Notes: a model not told the origin generated them from the letters alone. A stretch of 64,000 nt of DNA from Salinibacterium sp. (GCA_015234465.1 JADGNA010000006.1:211955-275954); one strand, 5' to 3'; counted from the first letter of the stretch, positions 41,566 through 52,103 are shown. Translations and numbers: made by a program.

Positions 41566-42786
41566 ATGTCCCACCCGAATTCCGCCGCCCGCACCTCCGA
41601 AACGACTTCGGACCTCCGGCGGCGCATCATCGACGCAGGCATCGAGCTGTTCGACACCCGCGGTTTCGTGAACGCCACGCTCGAAGAGGTCTGCTCCGAG
41701 ACGGGGGTCGACTGCGACACGCTCAAGGCGGAATTCCCAACGATCTACGACCTCTTCCGGGAGTGCATGCTGACGAGCGCCCGCGAGCTCCGAGCCGCCA
41801 CCGACATCGGCGTGAACGTGCCCAACGACACCCGCCAGGCACGCACCCTCCTCGTCTCCATGCTCGAGTCACTCGCCGCCGCCCACGTCGCCCGCCGCAC
41901 CCGCGCCGGCTTCGTCCGCGGTGACTACCGCTACCTCACCGCGGAGGACCAGGCGGAGCTCCGCGCCATCCACGCCACCGTCAACGAGCGCATCGCCGCC
42001 CTGCTGCATCGCGTGCGTCCCGACCTCGACAGTGGCGACGTCGAACTCCTCTCCCTCGCAGCCGCGAGCACGCTTGCGACCGCGGGGGCAGCGCCGACCG
42101 TGTTGCCCAGCCCCAAGTTGCAGACGATCCTCGTCGTATCAGCCATGCGTCTTCTCGAGAGCCAGTCAGCCCTCACCGCCAGCACCGGTGAGTTCCGCCA
42201 GCGCATGACGCCGCCGTGGATGGCCGACAAGAGCAAGGCGGGCCGCGTGATCGCCGCCACTATCAACCTTGCCTACGAGAAGGGCTTCTCCGCGGTCACC
42301 ATGAAGGACATCGCCCGGGAGACCGGGTTCCCGAAGTGGGCGATCGAGCGGAAGGTCAAGAACACCGCCGACCTCCTGACCGCCGCCTTCGCGACGGGCG
42401 GCGCCATCATGCGGGATGCCATGGGCACCGCGGCGGCGGAGGCCGGACGCCTCCCCCGCGACATCCTGCTCGCGCTCAGCCACAAGTTCGTCGAGCACTA
42501 CTTCACCGACCCCAAGCTCATGACGGTGTTCATCCTCGACGGGCACCACCTCCCGGCCCAGTACGCAGAGCGGGCTGAGCAGCTGCACGAGGAATTCATG
42601 GACGGCTGGCTGGAGAACGTCAAGGCCATCCGCCCGGAGCTCGCCGACGCCGAAGCCCGCTTCCTCGTGTACGCGGCCCTCAATATCGTCGAGGACGTCG
42701 GCATCCACGTGAACTGGGAGTACGACCACGAGGCCATGGCAAAGACCGAGCGTCTCGTTCTCGCCACCCTCATCGGCGGCCGCTGA
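41566..42786 (+). CDS. double TetR-family regulator (first of three)
   Basis: The start at 41566 has GAAGGG upstream. The 406-residue protein carries two complete TetR units in one chain. The first HTH is RRIIDAGIELFDTRGFVNATLEEVCSETGVD (about 20-55) and the second is AATINLAYEKGFSAVTMKDIARETGFPKWAI (about 230-262), each followed by a ligand-binding-type helical domain. TetR proteins normally dimerise, so a fused pair may act as a built-in heterodimer. It is followed after 31 bases by a second double TetR. Confidence 0.85.
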   Translation: MSHPNSAARTSETTSDLRRRIIDAGIELFDTRGFVNATLEEVCSETGVDCDTLKAEFPTIYDLFRECMLTSARELRAATDIGVNVPNDTRQARTLLVSMLESLAAAHVARRTRAGFVRGDYRYLTAEDQAELRAIHATVNERIAALLHRVRPDLDSGDVELLSLAAASTLATAGAAPTVLPSPKLQTILVVSAMRLLESQSALTASTGEFRQRMTPPWMADKSKAGRVIAATINLAYEKGFSAVTMKDIARETGFPKWAIERKVKNTADLLTAAFATGGAIMRDAMGTAAAEAGRLPRDILLALSHKFVEHYFTDPKLMTVFILDGHHLPAQYAERAEQLHEEFMDGWLENVKAIRPELADAEARFLVYAALNIVEDVGIHVNWEYDHEAMAKTERLVLATLIGGR

Positions 42787-42817
42787 AGCGCGCCCACGCG
42801 CAGCAAAGGAGCAACGG

Positions 42818-44029
42818 ATGCACAACGACACGTCGAACCCGGGCGCCGCCATGACCGCCACCGATGCAGACCCCCGCACCCGTCTGCGCTTGGTCGCCGC
42901 CGGCGTGTTCGCCAAACGCGGCTACAACGACGCCAGCGTCGAAGAGGTGTGCTCTGAAGCGGGCGTGGACGCCGAGACCTTCTCCGCCCACTACGAGGAC
43001 AAGTACGCGCTCTTCAAGGACGTCGTGCTCGCGAACGCGCGGGAGATGGTGCGCGCAACCGACGGCATCGAGACGAATGACCCGCGGCAGGCCCGCAGCG
43101 TCATCACCCGCATCATCGAGAACGCCACCCGGGTCGCCATCGCCACTCGCGCGACCGGCGGCTTCTACCGTTCCGAGCACCGCTACCTTCGCCGCGAAGA
43201 CGCCCGCGAGCTCAGCGGACTCATCGGCGAACTGCACCGCCGAGTGCGGCAACCGCTCATGCTCCACCGCCCGAAGCTCACCGAGGACGACGCAACCCTC
43301 ATGGCCGCGGCCGCCTTCAGTGTCATCGCGAGCATCACGATCCACGCCACGAGCCTGCCCGCACCCAAGGTGCAGACGCTCCTCACGGTCACCGCCATGA
43401 GGATGCTCGACAGCGAGCCTTCCCCCGCGCAGGTGCACATGGACCAGCCGGCGACCCGGCCCACCTGGCATGACGACACCAGCAGGGATGGGCAGCTCCT
43501 CAAGGCCGCCGTCGACCTGTGCTTCCAGCGCGGGTACCACGCCGTCACGATCGACGAGGTCGCCACGGCAGCGGGTGTCGATGTCGAGTGGGCACGGCAG
43601 CATACGTCCCTCTCCGACATCCTCACGCGCGGATGCCTCAGCGGCCACAAGGCGCTCGAGATCGATCTGAACTATGCGCTGGAGAGCTCCGTCAGCGCGC
43701 GCGACACCCTCCTGGGCCTGTGCCGCGCCTACGTGCGCCACTACATGGTCGACTACAAGCTCATGACCGTCTACCTCGCCGATGCCCGCAACTTCGACGA
43801 CGGCAACCACGGCACAATGCTCGCGTTGCAGGACTACTCGGTCAACCTCTGCACGAAGGCCATGCAGGATGCCCGGCCAGAGCTGTCGCACACGGAGGCG
43901 ACCTTCCTGGTCTTCGCCGCCATGAGCCTCGTGAGTGACCTTGCCCGCATGCTCCGGTGGAAGAACGACGATGCGACCACGAGCCGCATCGAGAAGTTCG
44001 CGTGCATGGTCATGGCGTTGATCAGGTGA
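42818..44029 (+). CDS. double TetR-family regulator (second of three)
   Basis: A 403-residue protein with AAAGGAG before its ATG. The first HTH is RLVAAGVFAKRGYNDASVEEVCSEAGVD and the second is LKAAVDLCFQRGYHAVTIDEVATAAGVDVEW. The ligand domains match those of its neighbours (for example YRSEHRYLRREDARELSGL and ASITIHATSLPAPKVQTLLTVTAMRMLDS). It arose by duplication with the flanking genes. Its stop overlaps the third gene's GTG. Confidence 0.85.
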   Translation: MHNDTSNPGAAMTATDADPRTRLRLVAAGVFAKRGYNDASVEEVCSEAGVDAETFSAHYEDKYALFKDVVLANAREMVRATDGIETNDPRQARSVITRIIENATRVAIATRATGGFYRSEHRYLRREDARELSGLIGELHRRVRQPLMLHRPKLTEDDATLMAAAAFSVIASITIHATSLPAPKVQTLLTVTAMRMLDSEPSPAQVHMDQPATRPTWHDDTSRDGQLLKAAVDLCFQRGYHAVTIDEVATAAGVDVEWARQHTSLSDILTRGCLSGHKALEIDLNYALESSVSARDTLLGLCRAYVRHYMVDYKLMTVYLADARNFDDGNHGTMLALQDYSVNLCTKAMQDARPELSHTEATFLVFAAMSLVSDLARMLRWKNDDATTSRIEKFACMVMALIR

Positions 44030-45207
44030 CCGACACCTCGACACTCGTGCGCTCTGCGGCCGCACGGGTCTTCGCCGCCCAGGGCTACCTCCGCACCACG
44101 CTGCACGACATCGCGGCAGCGGCCGGCCTGTCGAGCGACGACCTCGCACGGCAATCGCCCGACAAGTACGCGCTCTTCGCGCAGTCCGTGCTCGGCGCGG
44201 CCCGCACCGTCCTGCACGCCAGCGACCACCTCGTTGCCGACGTGCACGACTCACGCCAGGCGCGCGCCCAACTGGCCGCCGTCATCGAGGCATCCGCTCG
44301 GGCGACCATCGCGCAACGCGACGCGAGCGGCTTCTACCGCTCCGAGGTGCGTCACCTGCACCCGGATGACCGTGCCGAGAACGCGGCCATCGTCGAGGAG
44401 GTGCAGGCGCGCATCCGTCGCCCCCTGGCCGTGCTGCGACCCGAACTGGAGCCCGTCGAGGTCGCCATGCTCGCGGCCGCCTCCCAGAGCGCCGTCGCCA
44501 GCATCACGATCCACCCCACCGACATGCCCGAGCAGAAGATCCTCACGCTGCTGACCACGGCGGCCATGCGGGTGCTCGACAGCTCCCCCGTGCGGCCGAG
44601 CGAGATCGCCCCCGCCCGCGAGGTGCACCTGCCGTGGCGGCACGACGACTCCCCGCGCAGCCGCATCCAGCGCACCGCCCTGAGCCTCTTCGCCAGGGAC
44701 GGCTTCTGTGCTGTCGCCCCCGACGACGTGGCCGCGGCATCCGGCGTATCGGCTGACGTGATCGCGAGCGAGTTCGGCGACCTCTCCGGCCTGCTCCTCG
44801 AGGCCTGCGTGGTGGGTCACGCCGAACTGCGGCGCATCGACGACGACGTGCTCGCGACGGCGGAGACCCCTCGCGATGCCCTCATCGGCTTCTCCTGCAA
44901 CTACGTGCACTACTCCTTCGAAGAGCCGGAGGGCATGACGGCCTTCCTCAACGACGGCCGCCGCATGCCAGGCGAGCAGAAGCTGGAGTTCCTGAGGATG
45001 CAGGCCTTCACGATCGGCCACTGGGTGCGGTCCCTGCTCGGCATCCGGCCGGAGCTCTCCCTGCCCGAGGCACAGTTCCTCGTGTTCGCGGGCATGTGCA
45101 TCGTCAACGATCTCGGGCGCAAGCTCGGCTGGCAGCGCGACGAGCTCACCGAGACCCGCGTGCAGCGCGTCGTGCTCGCCGCCATGGCGACCATCCGCGC
45201 CTGCTGA
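44026..45207 (+). CDS. double TetR-family regulator (third of three)
   Basis: Starts at GTG overlapping the previous stop (GTGA); 393 residues. The first HTH is RSAAARVFAAQGYLRTTLHDIAAAAGLSSDD and the second is RTALSLFARDGFCAVAPDDVAAASGVSADVI. The second HTH of each protein is more diverged in the recognition helix than the first. The three genes together encode six TetR units in one operon, with no obvious target enzyme in the same direction. Targets are not predictable; the operon may regulate itself. Confidence 0.85.
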   Translation: MTDTSTLVRSAAARVFAAQGYLRTTLHDIAAAAGLSSDDLARQSPDKYALFAQSVLGAARTVLHASDHLVADVHDSRQARAQLAAVIEASARATIAQRDASGFYRSEVRHLHPDDRAENAAIVEEVQARIRRPLAVLRPELEPVEVAMLAAASQSAVASITIHPTDMPEQKILTLLTTAAMRVLDSSPVRPSEIAPAREVHLPWRHDDSPRSRIQRTALSLFARDGFCAVAPDDVAAASGVSADVIASEFGDLSGLLLEACVVGHAELRRIDDDVLATAETPRDALIGFSCNYVHYSFEEPEGMTAFLNDGRRMPGEQKLEFLRMQAFTIGHWVRSLLGIRPELSLPEAQFLVFAGMCIVNDLGRKLGWQRDELTETRVQRVVLAAMATIRAC

Positions 45208-45216
45208 GCTACCGCG

Positions 45217-45687
45217 TCAGAGTCGCCGCATGAGGGCGGGCCACGCCTCAGCGAAGAGCGGATGCAACGGCAACGACTCGACCGCATCGAGCCGCACCCA
45301 GCGCAGGTCGAGGCTCTCGGGGTCGGCGATCCTCGGGTCGAAGGCGCGCGTCACGGTCACCGCGACGGTCGTGTACGACCAGAAGCCGAGGTCGAGGATC
45401 TCCTCGAAGAGGGGCACGAGCGCGTCGCCCGGCACAGCCGCTTCCTCGGCGGCCTCGCGCGTGGCAGCGTCGTAGGCCGACTCCCCCTCGTGCCGTGCGC
45501 CACCGGGAAGGCCCCACGTTCCGCCGAAGTGACTCCAGGTCGCGCGGTGCTGCAGCAGCACGCCTCGCTGCGGGTCGTGGGCGAGCAGCCCGGCGGCACC
45601 GTAGAGCCCCCAGAACCGCGCGCCGTCAGCGCCCTCCACCCAGCCGTCGCCCGAGGCCCTGGGGCGGTAGGGCGGTTTGTGCGTCAC
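45217..45687 (-). CDS. Nudix hydrolase
   Basis: A 156-residue enzyme with the Nudix box GGARHEGESAYDAATREAAEEAAV, in which the last Gly of the consensus is Ala. It would hydrolyse a nucleoside diphosphate linked to another group, using a metal ion. It is of the small MutT/ADP-ribose type; the substrate is not evident. It converges with the TetR operon, leaving only nine bases between stops. Confidence 0.88.
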   Translation of the reverse strand: MTHKPPYRPRASGDGWVEGADGARFWGLYGAAGLLAHDPQRGVLLQHRATWSHFGGTWGLPGGARHEGESAYDAATREAAEEAAVPGDALVPLFEEILDLGFWSYTTVAVTVTRAFDPRIADPESLDLRWVRLDAVESLPLHPLFAEAWPALMRRL

Positions 45688-45744
45688 TGTTCCACTCTCT
45701 CACGAGCGCGCTGTCGGGTGCGTGTGACGGACCCGAGAGAAGCC

Positions 45745-46833
45745 CTACTCAAGCAGTTCGGCGGCGAGCAGCCGGAGGGCGTCGACGCGGGCGGGCGTGG
45801 CATTCGCGGCATCCGCGTCGCTGGCCGAGAGGCCGGGCACGACCATGACCTCGTCGACCCCGTAGCGTCGCGCGAGTTCGCGGATGCGGCGAGCGGCCGC
45901 CACAGGCTCGTCGATGACCCAGCGCTCGAGCATGGCGTCGACGGTCTGCTGCTGTGCGGGCGTTAGCTCGGCGCGCGCCGCCTCCTCGATCGTCGCCAGC
46001 GGCCCGAGCGGTGCGCCCGTGCGCAGGCGCGCCATCTGCTGCAGGTTGGGCAGCGCGGCGGCCATCGCCTCCTGCGCGGTCGGCGCGACCGAGACGTTGA
46101 GCGTGAGGAAGGTGCGGGGCGAGTCACCCTCGGCGGCGGGCGTGAAACCACTGCGATAGAGCTCCAGAATGCGCTCGGTCCCCTCCCCCGAGAAGTGGTG
46201 GGCGAAGACGTAGGGCAGCCCCAGCTTGGCGGCGAGCCGCGCGGAGTAGTCACTCGAACCGAGGAGCCAGGTCTGCGGCACAGCGGACGCCTTCGGCGTG
46301 GCGCTCAAGGCATAGCTGCGACCGTTTGGCAGCTGCAGCATCGCGCCCTCGGTGTCGAGCAGCGTTGCGATGTCCTGCACATTCTGCTCGAAGGCGTTCA
46401 CGTCGCTCGTCGTGCCGCTCGAGCGCAGGAACGACGTGATCACGGGGTCGCTGCCGGGCGCCCGGCCGAGCCCCAGGTCGACGCGACCGGGGAACGCCGC
46501 CTCAAGGATCGCGAACTGCTCCGCCACGACGAGCGGCGAATGGTTCGGCAGCATGACCCCACCGGAGCCCACGCGGATGCGCGAGGTGTTCGCGCCGATG
46601 ATGCCGATCAGCACGGCCGGGTTCGTCGACGCGACCGCGGGCATGTTGTGGTGCTCCGCGACCCAGAAGCGCTCGAAGCCGAGCTCATCAGCGACCTTGG
46701 CCAGCTCGATCGTGGCGGCCACGGCATCCCCTGACGCCTGGTTGCTTCGCACCGGAATCAGGTCGAGCACCGAGAGGCGAAGCGGAGTGGCAGGAGCGGA
46801 GTCAGTCGCAGAAGAAGTCATCATGGGCTGCAA
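45745..46833 (-). CDS. luciferase-like (LLM) flavin-dependent oxidoreductase
   Basis: A 362-residue TIM-barrel enzyme, probably starting at the TTG at 46833 behind GGGAG. It has the LLM features FERFWVAEHHNMPAVAS, RIRVGSGGVMLPNHSPLVVAEQF and PGRVDLGLGRAPG. These proteins are FMN- or F420-dependent monooxygenases; this subgroup is related to E. coli YhbW and has no fixed substrate. It lies 33 bases after the serine-hydrolase gene on the same strand, so the two may be cotranscribed. Confidence 0.88.
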   Translation of the reverse strand: MQPMMTSSATDSAPATPLRLSVLDLIPVRSNQASGDAVAATIELAKVADELGFERFWVAEHHNMPAVASTNPAVLIGIIGANTSRIRVGSGGVMLPNHSPLVVAEQFAILEAAFPGRVDLGLGRAPGSDPVITSFLRSSGTTSDVNAFEQNVQDIATLLDTEGAMLQLPNGRSYALSATPKASAVPQTWLLGSSDYSARLAAKLGLPYVFAHHFSGEGTERILELYRSGFTPAAEGDSPRTFLTLNVSVAPTAQEAMAAALPNLQQMARLRTGAPLGPLATIEEAARAELTPAQQQTVDAMLERWVIDEPVAAARRIRELARRYGVDEVMVVPGLSASDADAANATPARVDALRLLAAELLE

Positions 46834-46866
46834 CGGCCTGCTCCCGGCGGCTATTCCCCCGGGCGG

Positions 46867-47928
46867 TTACGCCCCCACGATGCCCTTCGCCGCGACGGCC
46901 AGTTGCGCGAGCAGGCGGCGCGAGACATCCGCGTTCTGCATCTGGTTGATCGTGCCGGAGATGAAGAGTCCCGCACCCGGGGCGAAGTAGAGCACGGCAC
47001 CGGTGGAACTCGGATGCCCCACGAACTCACGCGGTCCGCCCCGGCTTGCGAGCGCCGAGATGCGGCTGCGCATGATGCCCACGCCCGCGTGGCTGGGAAA
47101 GGTCAGTCGCCGCCAGTCCCCCGTCATCTCGCCCACGAACTGCCGGTCGAAGAGCGAACCGCCGAGCAGCGCGCGCAAGAACACGATGCCGTCCTCCGCA
47201 GTCGAGACGATGCCGCCCTGCGCCCGCACCGAGGCCATCGTGAGCGGCAGCCGCACCGTGCGACGGCCGTGCAGCACGGGCGAGACACCGTCATAGCGGT
47301 CGACGTCACCGACGGAGAACGACCACGTGCCCGCGAGCCCGAGCGGCCCGATGATGCGCTCGGCGACGGCGGCCTCCCAGGGCACGCTCGTCGCCTGCTC
47401 GATGATGCGGCCGAGGATCGCGTAGTTGGTGTGCGAGAAGTGGGCTCGGCGCGACGTGCCGGGAGGGAACGCCGGTCGCATGGTGCGCGTCACGCCCAGC
47501 GCCTGGTCGAAGGTCCACCCGCGGTCGCGCTCGAGCGCGTCCCCGAAGACCGAGCCACCGTCGTCGCGGGGCTGCATGAGGTAGTTCGGCAGGCCGGAGG
47601 TGTGCGAGAGCAGGTGCCGCACCGTGATCTGCTCCGAGTAGTCCGTCTCGCGATAGACGTGGATGCCGGAGACCAGGTCGGGGTCGAGGAAGGTCGTGAT
47701 GGGGTCATCGAGCCCCAGCACGCCCTCCTGGCGCAACTGCATGATGATGGCCGCCGTGTAAAGCTTCGTAATCGACCCGATGAAGTACGGGCGTGCGGGC
47801 GACTCGCTCTCATAGAGCATCGACCACCCCGTGCTGGGAGTCGCGAGCGCGAATGAGACGGCCCCCACGTCGGCGCGCGCCGCAAAGCGGTCGAGCACCG
47901 AGCGAATTCGGCTTTCGTCGGCGGTCAC
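46867..47928 (-). CDS. beta-lactamase/DD-peptidase-family serine hydrolase
   Basis: A 353-residue protein with the S-x-x-K motif in GSITKLYTAA, the Y-x-N motif in HTNYAIL and the typical VRHLLSHTSGLPNY. No signal peptide is visible, so it is probably an intracellular esterase or peptidase and not a resistance enzyme. The GTG start has no ribosome site but has TAGACT seven bases before it, arguing for a leaderless message. Confidence 0.87.
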   Translation of the reverse strand: MTADESRIRSVLDRFAARADVGAVSFALATPSTGWSMLYESESPARPYFIGSITKLYTAAIIMQLRQEGVLGLDDPITTFLDPDLVSGIHVYRETDYSEQITVRHLLSHTSGLPNYLMQPRDDGGSVFGDALERDRGWTFDQALGVTRTMRPAFPPGTSRRAHFSHTNYAILGRIIEQATSVPWEAAVAERIIGPLGLAGTWSFSVGDVDRYDGVSPVLHGRRTVRLPLTMASVRAQGGIVSTAEDGIVFLRALLGGSLFDRQFVGEMTGDWRRLTFPSHAGVGIMRSRISALASRGGPREFVGHPSSTGAVLYFAPGAGLFISGTINQMQNADVSRRLLAQLAVAAKGIVGA

Positions 47929-47935
47929 GAGGGCG

Positions 47936-47941
47936 AGTCTA
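47936..47941 (-). promoter_or_regulatory. -10 box for a leaderless start
   Basis: TAGACT on the minus strand, seven bases before the GTG at 47928. Confidence 0.5.
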
Positions 47942-47987
47942 GGGTCGACGAGGAATCATCGACCAACCCCCAATCTGGGGAGGAAGC

Positions 47988-49493
47988 CTAGCGCTTGCGC
48001 TTCTCCCGTACCCGCATGTTGACGTTGATCGGCGTGCCTTCGAAGCCGAAGATCTCGCGCAGGCGTCGCTGGATGAAGCGGCGGTACTGCGGGTCGAGGA
48101 ACCCGGTCGTGAAGAGCACGAACGTCGGCGGCCGGCTCGACGCCTGCGTGCCGAACAGGATGCGCGGCTGCTTTCCGCCGCGAACCGGATGCGGGTGCTC
48201 GGCCGTCAGGTCGGCGAGCAGCGCATTGAACTTGCCAGTCGGGATGCGCGTGTCCCACGACTCGAGCGCGGTCTCGAGGGCAGGCACGAGCTTCTCCAGG
48301 TGGCGTCCCGTCTTGGCGGAGATGTTGACGCGCGGTGCCCACGAGACGTGCGAGAGGTCCTGTTCGATCTCACGCTCGAGGTAGATGCGGCGCTCGTCGT
48401 CGAGCAGGTCCCACTTGTTGTAGGCCAGCACGAGGGCACGGCCCGACTCGAGCACGAGGTCGATGATCTTGAGGTCCTGCACGCTGATCGGCTCGGTCAC
48501 GTCGAGCACGACGACGGCGACCTCCGCCTTCTCGAGGGCGGCACTCGTGCGCAGCGAGGCATAGAAGTCGGCGCCCTGCGAGAGGTTCACCCGACGACGG
48601 ATGCCGGCGGTGTCGACGAAGCGCCACACCTTGCCCGCGATCTCCACCTGCTCATCGACCGGGTCGCGCGTGGTGCCCGCGAGGTCGTTGACGACGACGC
48701 GCTCCTCGCCCGCGGCCTTGTTGAGCAGGCTCGACTTGCCCACGTTGGGTCGACCGAGAATCGCGACGCGACGGGGTCCGCCGACCTCCTCCTTCGCGAC
48801 GGCAGAGATCTCGGGCAGCACCGTGAGGGCGTGGTCGAGCAGGTCGGCGACGCCGCGGCCGTGCAGGGCCGAGACGGGCCACGGCTGTCCGAGGCCAAGG
48901 CTCCAGAGTTCGGCCGCGTTCGGCTCCTGCCGCACATCGTCGACCTTGTTCGCGACTAGGATGACGGGCCGCTTCGCCTGGCGGAGCATCCGCACGACGT
49001 GCTCGTCGGTCGCGGTCGCGCCGACGTTGGCGTCGACGACGAAGAGCACGGCGTCGGCCAGGTCGACGGCGACCTCGGCCTGGGCGGCGACGGATGCGTC
49101 GATGCCGCGGGCATCCGGCTCCCACCCGCCCGTGTCGACGAGGGTGAAGCGACGCTCGTTCCACTCGGCCTTGTAGGTCACGCGGTCGCGGGTGACACCG
49201 GGGGTGTCTTCAACGACGGCCTCGCGCCGGCCGAGGATGCGGTTGATGAGGGCGGACTTACCGACGTTTGGCCGACCCACGACCGCGAGCACGGGCAGGG
49301 CCGGGAGGTACACGACCTCGTCAGCGTCGTCACCCGTCGCCTCGAGGAGATCGATGTCCTCCTCGTCGAGCTCGTAGTCCGCGAGCCCGGCGCGCAGGGC
49401 GTTCGCCCGAATGGCCGCTTCGTCCTCGGAGAGGGCCGCCATGCGTTCGGCGAGTTGCTCGTCGAGCTCTGGGAAGTCGTCGTGGTCAGCCAT
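47988..49493 (-). CDS. der: ribosome-biogenesis GTPase Der
   Basis: A 501-residue protein with two GTPase domains, [14 protein letters not shown] (about 74-87) and [14 protein letters not shown] (about 248-261), NKVD and NKWD specificity motifs, and a C-terminal KH-like domain ending in basic residues (REKRKR). Der is essential for 50S subunit assembly. The N-terminal 60 residues are an acidic extension common in actinobacteria. It follows cmk by 32 bases in the housekeeping run. Confidence 0.97.
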   Translation of the reverse strand: MADHDDFPELDEQLAERMAALSEDEAAIRANALRAGLADYELDEEDIDLLEATGDDADEVVYLPALPVLAVVGRPNVGKSALINRILGRREAVVEDTPGVTRDRVTYKAEWNERRFTLVDTGGWEPDARGIDASVAAQAEVAVDLADAVLFVVDANVGATATDEHVVRMLRQAKRPVILVANKVDDVRQEPNAAELWSLGLGQPWPVSALHGRGVADLLDHALTVLPEISAVAKEEVGGPRRVAILGRPNVGKSSLLNKAAGEERVVVNDLAGTTRDPVDEQVEIAGKVWRFVDTAGIRRRVNLSQGADFYASLRTSAALEKAEVAVVVLDVTEPISVQDLKIIDLVLESGRALVLAYNKWDLLDDERRIYLEREIEQDLSHVSWAPRVNISAKTGRHLEKLVPALETALESWDTRIPTGKFNALLADLTAEHPHPVRGGKQPRILFGTQASSRPPTFVLFTTGFLDPQYRRFIQRRLREIFGFEGTPINVNMRVREKRKR

Positions 49494-49525
49494 TGGTGTC
49501 CTTCAGTCCTGGCACGGCGACGGCA

Positions 49526-50245
49526 TCAGCCGACGCGATCGTGCACGAGATCGACCACCGCCTGGATGGTCTGGTCAAAGTCGAGATTGGTGGAGTCGAT
49601 CGCCGTGACGCCCTCCGCGGCGTTCATGAAGTCCACCACCCGGGAATCCTGCGCGTCACGCGAAGTGAGATGCTTCGCGACCTCGGCAGCCGACTGCCCC
49701 GTGATTTCAGCGGAGCGCCTCGCCATTCTAGCTTCTTCGGATGCTGTGAGAAGAATGCGCACGGGCGCATCCGGGCACACCACGGTCGTGATGTCCCTGC
49801 CCTCCGTGATGACGCCCGGCTTGTCGCTCGAGTCGATCACGTGACGGAACAGGTCGACGAGGTAGGCACGCACGGGCAGGATGCCCGCGACCGAGCTGAC
49901 GACCGCCGAGATCCGCGGCTCGCGGATGGCCGCCTCGACATCGACTCCCCCGACGCGCACGAAGTAGTCGTCGGGGTCGATGCCGATCGCGTAGTCGAAG
50001 TCGGCGAGCGCCGAGACGACCGCCTCCTGGTCGCTGGGGTCGATGCCCCGCTCGAGCACGAACCAGGCGAGGGCACGGTATGCGGCGCCCGTGTCCTGGT
50101 AGTCGAAGCCGAGGCGCCGGGCGGCGGCGCGGCTCACGCTCGACTTGCCGCTGCCTGCGGGTCCGTCGACCGCGACGATGATCTTCTCCTGCATGGTCTC
50201 CCTCATTGCGGCGTGCTGCTCTGCCGTGTGCTCCGGCGCACTCAA
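49526..50245 (-). CDS. cmk: cytidylate kinase
   Basis: A 239-residue kinase with the P-loop [34 protein letters not shown], and the CMP-binding region [15 protein letters not shown]. It phosphorylates CMP and dCMP with ATP. The likely start is a GTG overlapping the stop of tyrA (GTGA). An ATG at about residue 14 or 18 is closer to the usual start, so the first residues may be untranslated. Confidence 0.95.
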   Translation of the reverse strand: MSAPEHTAEQHAAMRETMQEKIIVAVDGPAGSGKSSVSRAAARRLGFDYQDTGAAYRALAWFVLERGIDPSDQEAVVSALADFDYAIGIDPDDYFVRVGGVDVEAAIREPRISAVVSSVAGILPVRAYLVDLFRHVIDSSDKPGVITEGRDITTVVCPDAPVRILLTASEEARMARRSAEITGQSAAEVAKHLTSRDAQDSRVVDFMNAAEGVTAIDSTNLDFDQTIQAVVDLVHDRVG

Positions 50246-51339
50246 CGGTACGCGCCCGCGATCTTCCAGCCGCGCTGCTCAAGCTCGGCCACGAGGCGCT
50301 CCTCCACCTCGGGCAGCACGGCGATCTCCGCGAGGCCGATCTGCGCGCCGGGCGAGTGCTCGAGGCGCAGGTCCTCCATGTTGACCCCGACTTCGCCGAT
50401 CTCGGTGAGCAGCCGGGCGAGCTCGCCCGGGCGGTCGTCGACCTTCACCGTGATCTGCGCGAAGCGCCGATCCTGGCCGTGCTTGCCTGGAAGGCGCGCG
50501 ACTCCCGCATTTCCCCCGGCGAGGATCTGGGCGAGCGAGCGACGGGCGCCAGACGCCTCCTGGTCAGACAGGGAGTGGATGAGCACGTCGAGGTCGGTGC
50601 GCATGTCGCGAAGCACCTCGATGATGAACTTCGAGTTCGCCCCCATGATCTGCACCCACAGCTCGGGCGCACTCGCGGCGATGCGCGTCGTGTCACGCAG
50701 GCCCTGCCCGGCGAGGGAGAGCGACTTGTCCTCCGCGTCGACGAGGCGCCGGGCCAGGAGCGTGGAGACCGCTTGGGGCACGTGCGAGATGAGTGCGACA
50801 GCGCGGTCATGATCCTCGGCGCTCATCGCGACGGGCACGGCGCCGAGGTCGAGGGCGAGCTGCTCGATGACCGAGATCTGTGCCGGCGGGATCCCGGCGT
50901 TCGCCGCGATGACCCACGGGCGCCCGATGAAGAGATCGGCGCGCGCCGAGATGGCGCCGCCCCGCTCGCGGCCGGCCATGGGGTGCGAGCCGATGTAGCG
51001 CGAGAGGTCGGCGCCGACGAGGCTCAGCTCGGCGAGGGGCGCCATCTTCACGCTCGCGACATCCGTCACGAGGGCATTCGGATGCGCCTGCAGCTCCTGC
51101 GCCACGACCTCCGCCACGAGGTCGGGCGGCACCGCGACGACGACGAGCGCGGGCGAATCCGTGGGCTCGGCCCGGCGCCCCGCCCCGTAATCGACGGCGA
51201 GGCTCAGGGTCGTGGGTGAGGCGTCGTGCAGGATGACCTCGACGCCCTTCTCCCTCAGCCCGAGGCCGACGCTCGCGCCGAGGAGTCCTGCGCCGACGAC
51301 CCTGACGGGACCCTTCGTCCTTGCAATCGAGCCGTTCAC
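50242..51339 (-). CDS. tyrA: prephenate dehydrogenase with ACT domain
   Basis: A 365-residue enzyme of tyrosine synthesis, oxidising prephenate to 4-hydroxyphenylpyruvate. The Rossmann motif is [15 protein letters not shown]. The catalytic region shows TDVASVK and [12 protein letters not shown]. The C-terminal ACT-type domain ([29 protein letters not shown]) suggests feedback by tyrosine. It begins with GTG overlapping the end of rluB and ends overlapping cmk, so the three are tightly coupled. Confidence 0.93.
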   Translation of the reverse strand: MNGSIARTKGPVRVVGAGLLGASVGLGLREKGVEVILHDASPTTLSLAVDYGAGRRAEPTDSPALVVVAVPPDLVAEVVAQELQAHPNALVTDVASVKMAPLAELSLVGADLSRYIGSHPMAGRERGGAISARADLFIGRPWVIAANAGIPPAQISVIEQLALDLGAVPVAMSAEDHDRAVALISHVPQAVSTLLARRLVDAEDKSLSLAGQGLRDTTRIAASAPELWVQIMGANSKFIIEVLRDMRTDLDVLIHSLSDQEASGARRSLAQILAGGNAGVARLPGKHGQDRRFAQITVKVDDRPGELARLLTEIGEVGVNMEDLRLEHSPGAQIGLAEIAVLPEVEERLVAELEQRGWKIAGAYR

Positions 51340-52103
51340 CGGGTGGATCCGTTCTCTCGCGCGATCGTCAACAGCTTGCCGACCTCTTCCTTCGTCAGGT
51401 CACGCATCTGTCCCGCCTTGAGCGTGCCGAGGTGCAGCGGACCGAACTGGCGACGCACCAGGTCGATGACGGGATGCCCGACCTCGTCGAGCATCCGTCG
51501 CACGATGCGGTTGCGGCCCGAGTGCAGCGTGATCTCGACCATCGACGCATCAGCGTTGCTGCCGCTCGTGAGGAGTCGAGCCTTGTCGGCGGCGATGAAG
51601 CCGTCGTCCAGCTCGAAGCCGGTCGTGAGCTTCGCGATGGTCTGGGCCGTGACCTTGCCGCGCACCTTCGCGATGTAGGTCTTCATGACCCCGAACGACG
51701 GATGCGCGAGCACGTGCGCCATCTCGCCATCGTTCGTGAGGATCAGCAGTCCGGAGGTCTGCGCGTCGAGGCGGCCGACGTTGAAGAGCCGTTCCTCGTA
51801 CTGCGAGACGAAGCGGCCCAGGTCGGGACGCCCGCGCTCATCCTGCAGCGAACTGACGATGCCGACCGGCTTGTTGAGCATGACGTAGCGCCGCGAGGTG
51901 TCGAGCTGGATGGCGACGCCATCGACCGACACCTGGTCCTCCGGCATGACTCGACGCCCGAGCTCGGTCACGACCTCGCCGTTGACCTCGACGCGGCCCG
52001 CCGCGATGAGGTTCTCCGAGACGCGACGCGAGGCAACGCCCGCGGCGGCCATGAGTTTCTGCAGCCGTACGCCCTCAGGCTGCTCCGAATCAGCGAACGT
52101 CAT
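51336..52103 (-). CDS. rluB: 23S rRNA pseudouridine synthase, RluB type
   Basis: The start at 52103 has GGAGGG six bases upstream; the frame is open further upstream inside scpB. The protein has 255 residues: an S4 RNA-binding domain (VRLQKLMAAAGVASRRVSENLIAAGRVEVNG), then the synthase core with the catalytic Asp in VGRLDAQTSGLLILTNDG and the RluB/RsuA-type HSGRNRIVRRM. It modifies the ribosome. It overlaps scpB by 14 bases, which is typical of the scpA-scpB-rluB order. Confidence 0.94.
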   Translation of the reverse strand: MTFADSEQPEGVRLQKLMAAAGVASRRVSENLIAAGRVEVNGEVVTELGRRVMPEDQVSVDGVAIQLDTSRRYVMLNKPVGIVSSLQDERGRPDLGRFVSQYEERLFNVGRLDAQTSGLLILTNDGEMAHVLAHPSFGVMKTYIAKVRGKVTAQTIAKLTTGFELDDGFIAADKARLLTSGSNADASMVEITLHSGRNRIVRRMLDEVGHPVIDLVRRQFGPLHLGTLKAGQMRDLTKEEVGKLLTIARENGSTR

